DNA of 16,294 nt from Gracilibacteraceae bacterium. GTDB lineage: Bacteria; Bacillota; Desulfitobacteriia; Desulfitobacteriales; Syntrophobotulaceae. The stretch lies in assembly GCA_031274335.1 (NCBI GenBank), contig JAISQG010000003.1, positions 1 through 16,294 of the forward strand, given 5' to 3'. Shown piece after piece: positions 1 through 6,104 of this stretch (position 1 is its first letter; each line of letters opens with the position of its first letter). Under the pieces are notes generated by a model. The model searched no databases. It saw only the letters and a list, made by a program, of their open reading frames with translations, and was not told the DNA's origin. The translations under genes and the position numbers were made by a program.

Positions 1-78
1 CCAGAGCGGGACGGCGATGTTGTTACGCTTCGCGAGTATCGGCAGCAACACACTGCCTGAAGAAAAATTGATGATACG

Positions 79-195
79 AGCGCGACCGCACGAAGTGATA
101 CAGGGAGCGCGAGTATCGGCAGCAGCAGGGAGCCATGCAAGAAACTGATGAGTGCTTGCTGGAGCATGGCGACCATGCTGCAACGAGGCATGAAC
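79..195 (+). repeat. Diverged inverted copy of the 252-468 repeat element
   Basis: This stretch aligns without gaps, by eye at roughly three quarters identity, with the reverse complement of 325-442. Shared words include the run CAGGGAGC, AAGAAACTGAT followed by AGTGCT, and GCGACCATG. The two copies face each other. Inside the copy, TTGCAACGAGG/CTGCAACGAGG recurs at about 178-189 and 212-223, and GCGAGTATCGGCAGCA recurs at about 32-47 and 109-124. I see no credible protein-coding gene in 1-251. The short open frames here follow the repeat. Confidence 0.7.
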
Positions 196-251
196 TTGCG
201 TCAGGCAGTGATGTTGCAACGAGGACGCAATCCAGCAAGCTCGACTTTTTT

Positions 252-468
252 CCCGTCATTGCGAGGAGCGGAGCGACGAAGCAGCAATCGCTTTGTATTG
301 CATGATAAGGAACTGTGACTGGACTGGATTGCTACCTTCCAACATGGTCGCGTCGGTCTGGTCAGCACTTATCAGTTTCTTCCAACGCTCCCTGTTGGTG
401 CGGCAAGTCGCACTCCCTTCACCGCTACGCGCGGTCGTGCTTCTTGTGCTGCGCTCGCAATGACGGGG
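252..468 (-). repeat. About 217-bp repeat element with terminal inverted repeats
   Basis: The ends carry matching inverted termini: CCCGTCATTGCGAG at 252-265 and its complement CTCGCAATGACGGG at 454-467. This 'gtcattgcgag' type terminus is common in small intergenic repeats of many bacterial genomes, and translated copies give peptides such as RHCERS. There is no transposase inside, so it would be a non-autonomous, MITE-like element or an extragenic repeat. It carries the stop codon and last roughly 70 codons of the gene at 256-1242, which suggests it inserted into, or directly behind, that gene. Family identity was not checked against a database. Confidence 0.65.
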
Positions 469-1242
469 TCTGAACAGTAACATGGTTAAGAGTCGCACCG
501 GCGCATACTCCGTTTTTTCCAGTTGATACCTCGCACCGTTTACTATGATCGCCACCACATCAGCAGGGTCAATCCCGGTTCTCCAGTACCACGCCCGGTC
601 GCGGTAACTCTCATCGCCCGTGATTCCGTTTGCGGCAATTCCTCCCGAGCTATCCAGCGCAATGATAACGCCAGCCGGAGAAACGAGTTCAAGCGGCGTT
701 GCTTCCAGCTTGATTTCCTCCCGGCCCGTGCCGGACACCACAGCGGAATACGGCCCGATATGGACGAGGCCCTTAATGGACAAAGAAGCGTCTTGGATTT
801 CGCCCGGGGCAGGCCCGGCAACCACCTCATAGGCTTGGCATTTTTCTAGGGACTCCGCGGGGATCGTTATGGCAGCGCGTCTCAGGATGACCCGCTCGCC
901 GCCGGTGCGCATGTCAGGCGCGCGCACATTGCGGATGAACACCTCCACCGGGCCGGCAAAACCTTTTCTGCTGTCCAGATCCACGACTAAAAGCCCCCCG
1001 TCAGCTGTTCCTGATACACCCGTTCCCTCCGATTGCGAACATTCGGCTTCGGCGCCTTTGATATTGCTAATAAGAACAGAATCTTCAAAAAATTTCACTT
1101 CAATTATTATATGGTGTTCATCTCCATATATCTTGGTCTCATAGGCGATGTCTCCATTGTCCGCGCAAGCCGCCAGCGAGAAAGCGCCTGCCAAAAGCGC
1201 CGACCAGAAAATCATTTTGACTGCAATGTGCTTCAGATTCAT
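256..1242 (-). CDS. Lipoprotein, paralog of the 1438-2163 gene, with repeat-derived C-terminus
   Basis: The protein has 328 residues, starting at ATG 1242 behind a TAAGGA ribosome-binding site. A lipoprotein signal is visible: charged start, hydrophobic core, and lipobox LAAC with the modified cysteine at residue 26. The mature part matches the next gene upstream: YGDEH at 39-43, LEKCQAYEV at 132-140, HIGPYS at 161-166, and the closing IDPADVVAIIVNGARY at 224-239. This ending resembles the extracytoplasmic part of DUF4179-type proteins, which is my inference from pattern only. From about residue 259 onwards the reading frame lies in the 252-468 repeat element, giving a basic, unrelated tail. 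The native protein probably ended near residue 257. Whether the tailed product is stable is unknown; the gene may be on its way to a pseudogene. Confidence 0.7.
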   Translation of the reverse strand: MNLKHIAVKMIFWSALLAGAFSLAACADNGDIAYETKIYGDEHHIIIEVKFFEDSVLISNIKGAEAECSQSEGTGVSGTADGGLLVVDLDSRKGFAGPVEVFIRNVRAPDMRTGGERVILRRAAITIPAESLEKCQAYEVVAGPAPGEIQDASLSIKGLVHIGPYSAVVSGTGREEIKLEATPLELVSPAGVIIALDSSGGIAANGITGDESYRDRAWYWRTGIDPADVVAIIVNGARYQLEKTEYAPVRLLTMLLFRPRHCERSTRSTTARSGEGSATCRTNRERWKKLISADQTDATMLEGSNPVQSQFLIMQYKAIAASSLRSSQ

Positions 1243-1259
1243 GGCTGTTCCTTACTCCC

Positions 1260-1343
1260 CTCCATAATGATGAATTCGCGGTCGTCCCTGATAACGTCGT
1301 GGCGAACCCTCCGGATAAACCGCGACACGCGGTCTGGCAATTT
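1260..1343 (-). pseudogene. Chimeric remnant of a duplicated small-gene pair
   Basis: Positions 1261-1297 nearly repeat 3531-3567, the part of the 3390-3824 gene coding for RDDREFIIME. Positions 1298-1343 nearly repeat 3822-3862, the junction between the 3821-4306 gene (ending RPRVAVYPE) and the 3390-3824 gene. In the original locus these two pieces are about 255 bp apart, so this is a copy with an internal deletion. No open frame survives. Its end provides part of the leader and ribosome-binding region of the downstream 256-1242 gene. Confidence 0.75.
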
Positions 1344-1373
1344 CAGCAATTTGCGCCTATGCTTTATGCCTCT

Positions 1374-1427
1374 GGGAGATTGCGGTTAGTATGCGGCTTG
1401 TCTCTGTGGTTAAGCCCGCAATGATGA
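1374..1427. repeat. Split copy of the 'tcattgcgggctt' intergenic repeat
   Basis: Read on the minus strand, TCATTGCGGGCTTAA (1410-1427 side) and ACCGCAATCTCCC (1374-1388 side) match the two halves of the compact repeat at 4359-4387, but are separated here by about 21 extra bases. The rest of the 1344-1437 gap contains no gene that I can support. Confidence 0.45.
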
Positions 1428-1437
1428 AATGAGAGTC

Positions 1438-2163
1438 TCACGATTCGGCGGCGGCCAGTATAAATCTGTCGCCGTCAATGATGAGGGCGCGGCATTCATC
1501 CGGATTTATCTTCTCATAGAAAGCGCTCGCGAGCGCGTACACACCTTGTTCTTTTTCGGAAAAAGATTGTGACGAGCCCTTGTCGAGCGGCATTTTGCTC
1601 CCGTCACTCATTTCCAGTTCCCACTGCATCTCCCGCGGGTCGCCGGCGGCGCGCATGTCAATAACTATGGAGTAAGGCGATATATGGATCCGGCCAAGGC
1701 TGATTTGCGGCGGCGTCGGGCTGACTGTGTACGCGGTGCAGGGTTCAAGCTCCGTATAATCGGCTATTTTCTTGTTGACATGCATGGAACCGCCGTCGGC
1801 AAAACGGAATTCCATGCTGATTTCCGCCTCCGGGGGCAAATCATCTTCGCTCAAAATGCTGAAATTGCATTTTTCGCCGCTCCAGCTGATACCTGCGGAC
1901 TTTGAAACATCGCCCGATATTTCAATTTCGGAATTGTCAGAGTCCAGGCCGTCGCGTATTTGCCAGTGATGATAAAATATGATCTCCGAGTCAAGGTAAT
2001 GCTCGTCGCCGTAATATACTTCCTCGTAATAATTGCCTCTGTTCAGCACCAGCAATGCCGCAATGACGGCGGCAGCGACCAGCGAGGCTGCGGCGGCCCA
2101 ATTCGGAAGCCTGTAGTTTATCAGTTTTTTAATCAACTTATGCTCTGCCAAGGTTTTGTCCAT
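1438..2163 (-). CDS. Single-pass membrane protein, paralog of the 256-1242 lipoprotein
   Basis: The protein has 241 residues. A short basic cytoplasmic N-terminus is followed by one membrane segment at about 22-40; the remainder would lie outside the membrane. It shares with the 256-1242 product the motifs YGDEH (51-55), LEPCTAYTV (139-147), HISPYSIVI (160-168) and a C-terminal INPDECRALIIDGDRF (219-234), so the two arose by duplication. The ending resembles DUF4179-type extracytoplasmic domains (inferred from pattern only). There is no zinc-binding anti-sigma motif at the N-terminus. The chosen ATG at 2163 is the only early start, since an in-frame stop lies a few codons upstream. Its AAAGG sits directly against the ATG, which is poor spacing, so expression may be weak or coupled. 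Function unknown. Confidence 0.7.
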   Translation of the reverse strand: MDKTLAEHKLIKKLINYRLPNWAAAASLVAAAVIAALLVLNRGNYYEEVYYGDEHYLDSEIIFYHHWQIRDGLDSDNSEIEISGDVSKSAGISWSGEKCNFSILSEDDLPPEAEISMEFRFADGGSMHVNKKIADYTELEPCTAYTVSPTPPQISLGRIHISPYSIVIDMRAAGDPREMQWELEMSDGSKMPLDKGSSQSFSEKEQGVYALASAFYEKINPDECRALIIDGDRFILAAAES

Positions 2164-2167
2164 CCTT

Positions 2168-2222
2168 TCATTTCAATTCATCCACACCCATTCCCGCTCG
2201 ACCCTGGGGCGGGGGCTGTCAG
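2168..2222 (-). pseudogene. Fragment of a third copy of the 3390-3824 gene
   Basis: On the minus strand this stretch reads like the segment of the 3390-3824 gene that encodes the linker rich in Pro and Ala followed by WEWVWIDE. The words GGGTGTGGAT and TGACxGCCCCxGCCCC are shared, and a frameshift separates the Pro/Ala part from the EWVWMN part, after which a stop follows. It overlaps the last bases of the 2219-3325 gene and the leader of the 1438-2163 gene. The match is short, so this is less certain than the 1260-1343 remnant. Confidence 0.45.
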
Positions 2223-3325
2223 ATCAACCCTTCGAGGTCAGAAAGCAACAGGCATTTCATCTCCTTGCTGTCAGTCCTGTCCCTTGTGCTCCAGATGAGC
2301 CAATCTCCCAGGATTGCTGCCGTCATAGCGTCTTCATTGTCAAAAACATAGTACTTGTTGTTTGGCATGTCGTAGACCGTCAAAGGCCGGTCAGAGTTCT
2401 CCAGCCAAGAGACAAAACGCCCGTTGCCGGTTATATGGTAACATTCCCTGCGCATGCCCTCAGTGATATGCCTGCCGTGCGAAGCTCCGATATCAAACAT
2501 CACAATATCGGACACTATAAGTTCATAGCCTTTTCTTTGCTGGTATATAAGCGTGTCCCCGGCCATGACGGGTTCCAATCCGCGAAGCCCGTATGGGGGC
2601 ATGGTTTCTTCTTTATCAATGTCATAAAATGTCAGTATGTCATGCTGAACGGAATTCGGATAATCATAATAAGCAGTGTGCCAGACAGCATATTTATCGC
2701 TGGCCGCTATGCCCCCGAATCCGGAAAAAGGCCTGCTGTAATCGCTTAGGGCGATCATTTTTTTTACTTTCGTCTGCATGTCATACATCATTATCGCCGA
2801 ACGGTTTTCCCCCCGATTATCCGGGTCGACGCGGCTCCCATAAAATATTTTGGAGCCGCCTATGGCTACAGAGGGAAAATTGATATAAACTTCGTCTTTA
2901 TGGCTGTCTTCATCCACTAAGACTGTGGTTCCGGCCGCCGGATCAAAAAGCCAGACCCTCCAAGCGGCGGCATCGTGCTCCGACCAGACCAGCAAGCCGT
3001 CCCGGCAGTCAACAAAATCAAGCGTCACTCCCGGCTGCAGATTAACAAGTTCTGCTGTTTCGCCGTTGAGCGGGTTTAACGTGAAAAATTGCGGGTATTT
3101 GTAGCATAATAACAGCCCTTCGTATTCACGCAAAATAAAAAATTCGCCGCTATCAAAGACGAGCTGGTCATTTATGGCAGCAATGCGAATGATTTCCGTC
3201 CCCATGTCCTCCAAACCGGGAATCGGCTCGTCCGGCAAGGAAGCAATGATATCCGCTTCGTTTCCGATCTCCGGACGCGCGGGGGTGTCAGTCCCCGCGC
3301 AACCGAAGCAAACAGCGGCCGCCAA
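2219..3325 (-). CDS. Probable lipoprotein with beta-propeller-like repeats; start codon uncertain
   Basis: The frame gives 368 residues from a TTG at 3325. The lipobox-like CFGC sits only a few residues in, and the same open frame continues upstream with RIKFVLLLCLAAAVCFGC, a complete lipoprotein signal, without any ATG, GTG or TTG to start it. The mature part shows repeated short blocks with W/Y-rich strands: LLVWSEHDAAAWRVWLFDP, KYAVWHTAYYDY, FVSWLENSDRPLTVYD and WLIWSTRDRTDS. Such blocks are usual for TolB-like or other propeller surface proteins. The gene follows the small pair 3821-4306/3390-3824 on the same strand. Likely a cell-surface binding or sensing protein; ligand unknown. A one-base loss in the A7 tract at 3358-3364 could have cut off the true start (see findings). 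Confidence 0.65.
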   Translation of the reverse strand: MAAAVCFGCAGTDTPARPEIGNEADIIASLPDEPIPGLEDMGTEIIRIAAINDQLVFDSGEFFILREYEGLLLCYKYPQFFTLNPLNGETAELVNLQPGVTLDFVDCRDGLLVWSEHDAAAWRVWLFDPAAGTTVLVDEDSHKDEVYINFPSVAIGGSKIFYGSRVDPDNRGENRSAIMMYDMQTKVKKMIALSDYSRPFSGFGGIAASDKYAVWHTAYYDYPNSVQHDILTFYDIDKEETMPPYGLRGLEPVMAGDTLIYQQRKGYELIVSDIVMFDIGASHGRHITEGMRRECYHITGNGRFVSWLENSDRPLTVYDMPNNKYYVFDNEDAMTAAILGDWLIWSTRDRTDSKEMKCLLLSDLEGLI

Positions 3326-3389
3326 GCATAGCAGCAGTACAAATTTGATTCTACTGCAAAAAAATAAATAAAATAAAATAAATTCAATC

Positions 3390-3824
3390 TCACATCTCCC
3401 CGGCCCATTTCAGAAACTCATTTGATTCAGTGTGCGCAACCAGGCCTTCGCCCGGCCGGATCCAGAATTCATCGGCAATAAACTGTTTGACCTGCAGAGT
3501 ATCGGCGTCAATCACGCGCGCGGTCATTTCCATAATGATGAATTCGCGGTCGTCCCTGATAATGTCATAGAAAAAATCGACCGCGTCGCCTGGATGAGAC
3601 GCCGCCAGTTCCTTTTGCCGCTCCGGCACCATCGCGTTGAACTTCTCGTTCAGCGCCGCGTCATTGCCTGCCAAGTGCGGAACGTTGCCTGTTTCATCAA
3701 TCCACACCCACTCCCATGCCGCCGCCGGAGCCGGAGTCAGAATGCCGCGGGATATGAGCGGTGCCGCCAGGCACAGGAGGACGGCAAATTGCGCGGCCAG
3801 CAAAATTATTATCACTTTTTTCAT
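3390..3824 (-). CDS. Small signal-anchored extracytoplasmic protein
   Basis: The protein has 144 residues. The ATG at 3824 has a good GGAGG seven bases upstream and overlaps the stop of the preceding gene as ATGA, so the two are translationally coupled. Residues 3-22 form a hydrophobic signal or anchor segment. They are followed by a Pro/Ala-rich linker (about 29-35) and a small domain starting WEWVWIDE and containing VPERQKELAASHPGD and YDIIRDDREFIIMEM. The family was not recognised. Two broken copies exist downstream at 1260-1343 and 2168-2222, so this locus has undergone duplication and loss. The product is probably exposed outside the membrane, acting with the upstream partner. Confidence 0.7.
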   Translation of the reverse strand: MKKVIIILLAAQFAVLLCLAAPLISRGILTPAPAAAWEWVWIDETGNVPHLAGNDAALNEKFNAMVPERQKELAASHPGDAVDFFYDIIRDDREFIIMEMTARVIDADTLQVKQFIADEFWIRPGEGLVAHTESNEFLKWAGEM

Positions 3825-4306
3825 GGCGAATCCTCCGGATAAACCGCGACACGCGGTCTGGCGCCGGCCAGGCTCACCCACACCTGCCAGGCATGGGCGT
3901 TATCGTCGCGCAGCCGGTAGACAAAGGAGTCCTCAGTTTGAAGCAGCACGTCATATCCCATGGCCGCCGCTTCGTAGCCGAACGTCCGCATAAACCCTAT
4001 GGACAGCCGCCCCAGATACTCGCGCAAATACTGGTCGTTCATGTAAAGAGAAGAGGCTTCGTATTTTCCAATATCCCGCTCGTTTTGCAAGGCCGGGCGG
4101 ACGGGCTGGAGGCTCCAGACCGGATACCATGCCGTGCCGGTCGGGCTGCCGCCTTCATCATACGTTATGGCTGCCAGCCTGAAAAATTCATGCCATTCCC
4201 ATTCGGCCACACTGTCGCTTCCGGCCAGAAAAACGGCGGCAAACCCGATAACCAGCAATATTTCCATTGCGATGGCCAATGTAATCGCTGTTCTGTTTTT
4301 CTTCAT
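3821..4306 (-). CDS. Small signal-anchored extracytoplasmic protein, coupled to the next gene
   Basis: The protein has 161 residues. I chose the ATG at 4306 (MKKNRTAI); a TTG at 4318 touches the TAGGAG ribosome-binding site and is unlikely. Residues about 8-30 are hydrophobic (signal or anchor). The mature part begins WEWHEFFRLAAITYDEGG and ends WQVWVSLAGARPRVAVYPE. Its layout, with a WEW block straight after the anchor and a strand-rich tail, resembles the coupled 3390-3824 product, so the pair may be distant homologs (inference). Its stop overlaps the next start by four bases. Function unknown. The final part of this gene is duplicated in the remnant at 1260-1343. Confidence 0.7.
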   Translation of the reverse strand: MKKNRTAITLAIAMEILLVIGFAAVFLAGSDSVAEWEWHEFFRLAAITYDEGGSPTGTAWYPVWSLQPVRPALQNERDIGKYEASSLYMNDQYLREYLGRLSIGFMRTFGYEAAAMGYDVLLQTEDSFVYRLRDDNAHAWQVWVSLAGARPRVAVYPEDSP

Positions 4307-4358
4307 AATTAATTGCAACTCCTAAAAAATTCATGCGAAAAGGCAGCCAGTATCATTT

Positions 4359-4387
4359 CGTCATTGCGGGCTTGACCCGCAATCTCC
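4359..4387. repeat. Compact palindromic intergenic repeat
   Basis: The arms ATTGCGGG and CCCGCAAT flank a short loop and can form an 8-bp hairpin. This 'tcattgcgggcttgacccgcaatct' type word is a familiar intergenic repeat in many genomes. It lies in the 119-bp gap between the 4426-5997 and 3821-4306 genes. No T-run follows the hairpin on the minus strand, so it is not a clear terminator. A short palindrome CGTAGCTACG follows at about 4406-4415. Confidence 0.55.
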
Positions 4388-4425
4388 TTATTTGCGGACG
4401 TCTTACGTAGCTACGCTGACGGTGT

Positions 4426-5997
4426 TCAAATCCGGATGTCCAGCTGTTTGCCGTAAGTCATGGCTGTCTGGTAGTAGGCGTCCAAAGCCCCGTAGCCATA
4501 AGGGATTATATTTTCGCCTGTCTGCAAATAATGCATAAAATAATCCCATTGCAGATTAATCAGCTGTCCGGCTGTGGGGCCGTCCGCCGGGCGCGAGCCG
4601 GCGTTATTTGCCGGCGAAGAATACGGCGAAGGAGAGTAAATCGCCTTCCAAGTCTCCGAGCCGCTGCGCATGGCCTGCGCAAAATCGCCCGAGGCGGCGA
4701 ATTTGTCCATCATCGCCCGGCAGACGGCCATGATTTTTGCCCTGTCCAGCGGCTGGAAAGAGGCCAGCCTGATGCCATTCCAAAATGTTTTCTCGCTGTT
4801 TCGCCGGTTGAATTCGTCTATCGCGTCCATGTACGCAGCGCCAAACTCAGCCGCCGCGCGTTCCAGAAGCGGCCTGAGGTTATCACTGACGCCGGCCTGC
4901 CGCATTACGGCCTCGGCTTTCAGGGCCGCCAGCCCCCAGGTAAAGCCTGCCTCGCTGCTGTCCGCAATTACGGCACCCTGCATTTCCCTGTCCAGTTCTG
5001 CCAGAAAACGTCCCAGATACGTTAATTCCGCCTCGGAATATAATACGGCATCTGAATCCCCCGTGTTGCCGCCCGCCGCCGCGCCTGTCTCCGGGCTTTG
5101 CGCGGCGAATGCCTGACGCAGCTGGTATGTCATGAATTCTTTGTCGTCTTTCAGCCAGGCGTCTTCCGTGCCGGAGATTCCGGCATAATCCGGGTTTTGC
5201 CCGGTGAAGTCCGCGTACCGGCCGGCTAATTCGAGGGTGATTGCAAGTATGCTGTCCTTTATCGCGCCGGCTTCATCAGCCAGTCCGTAAATTTCCGCGT
5301 GGACGGCAAAGTTATTTGCTTTGGAAGCAGCAAGGTGCTCGGCTTTCAGCGCGAAATATTTATCCAGCCTTTGCAGATGCGCCTCCAATTCCTCGCCTTC
5401 GTAATGAGCCATGAACTGAGAACGGTCATATGCGTACTGTGAGGCCAGATCGTGCATGCTCTCACTGACGTTGGCAAGCGGAGATTCAATAATATATTCC
5501 CGCGAAAGATTTTGCGGCGAGATCTTGGGCATGGTTCTGAGATAAAGGAGCATGTTTTCTCCCAGCCAGTATTCTTCCGCGCTGAATCCCAGACCGTTTT
5601 CCTGCAAGTATGCCCGGTATTCTTCCCTGTCCATGCCTGCCCGCCCGTATTGCTCAATGTAATTGTTGGCGTATTTAAGCCATCTGCGTTCAAAAGCGCT
5701 GTCAGCGTCGCTCTCCCACACAATGGTTGGAAACGGCTCAATTGTCCACAAGCCGGTAACAGCATCGCGGTGCGCTCTGGGGCCAAAAAAATATTGATAT
5801 TCTGAGAGGATTTGCGCCATCCGTTCGGCTTCTTCCTCGGAAAGAGGCTCTGCGTCCGTGGCGGAGGGAGAGGGAGGGGGAGTCTGCTCAATCCCTGTAA
5901 GTTCGCTTGCCGCCTCGGAGGCTGTTTTCTTTGCAAATAAAACAGCTTCCCAGGCAGAAGCCCATGCGCTGACCGAATTATTGACAATAATTGACAT
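4426..5997 (-). CDS. Hypothetical 523-residue protein, function unknown
   Basis: The ATG at 5997 has a GAGGATG site upstream with good spacing. There is no classical signal peptide or membrane segment. The start, MSIIVNNSVSAWASAWEAV, is followed by an acidic, Pro/Ser-rich linker (about 38-55). A long, mostly helical, Glu/Ala/Tyr-rich body comes next, with blocks such as FERRWLKYANNYIEQYGR (103-120), a second low-complexity Gly/Ala stretch near 305-320, and a third Ser/Pro stretch near 455-475. The C-terminus, LDAYYQTAMTYGKQLDIRI, is helical. I recognise no catalytic motif and no family. It lies between a secreted-protein gene and the signal-anchored genes, all on the minus strand, so it may be a non-classically exported or cytoplasmic partner of them (inference). 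Confidence 0.6.
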   Translation of the reverse strand: MSIIVNNSVSAWASAWEAVLFAKKTASEAASELTGIEQTPPPSPSATDAEPLSEEEAERMAQILSEYQYFFGPRAHRDAVTGLWTIEPFPTIVWESDADSAFERRWLKYANNYIEQYGRAGMDREEYRAYLQENGLGFSAEEYWLGENMLLYLRTMPKISPQNLSREYIIESPLANVSESMHDLASQYAYDRSQFMAHYEGEELEAHLQRLDKYFALKAEHLAASKANNFAVHAEIYGLADEAGAIKDSILAITLELAGRYADFTGQNPDYAGISGTEDAWLKDDKEFMTYQLRQAFAAQSPETGAAAGGNTGDSDAVLYSEAELTYLGRFLAELDREMQGAVIADSSEAGFTWGLAALKAEAVMRQAGVSDNLRPLLERAAAEFGAAYMDAIDEFNRRNSEKTFWNGIRLASFQPLDRAKIMAVCRAMMDKFAASGDFAQAMRSGSETWKAIYSPSPYSSPANNAGSRPADGPTAGQLINLQWDYFMHYLQTGENIIPYGYGALDAYYQTAMTYGKQLDIRI

Positions 5998-6034
5998 TAT
6001 TACATCCTCATCTCGTTTTCTATGTTGCAGGGTT

Positions 6035-6069
6035 GCCGGAAGCAGCCAAGGATATTGGCTGCTTCCGGC
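6035..6069 (-). terminator. Strong stem-loop between two minus-strand genes
   Basis: A perfect 14-bp stem is formed by GCCGGAAGCAGCCA (6035-6048) and TGGCTGCTTCCGGC (6056-6069), with a 7-base loop. It lies 35 bases after the stop of the 6105-7274 gene and about 20 bases before the ribosome-binding site of the 4426-5997 gene. No U-run follows, so it may act as a processing or mRNA-stabilising hairpin that sets different levels for the two genes, or as a factor-dependent terminator. Confidence 0.5.
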
Positions 6070-6104
6070 AGTTTGCGCAAGTTCTATTTCCCCAAAACTT
6101 TTAC

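Noticed and set aside
23..259. A 78-codon open frame on the minus strand at the left edge
   Set aside because: It is read wholly from the repeat region, is rich in Ser and Cys, and has no ribosome-binding site or domain.
1..475. CRISPR array suggested by recurring short words
   Set aside because: The recurrences are imperfect, unevenly spaced and explained by two inverted copies of a repeat element. No regular repeat-spacer pattern is present.
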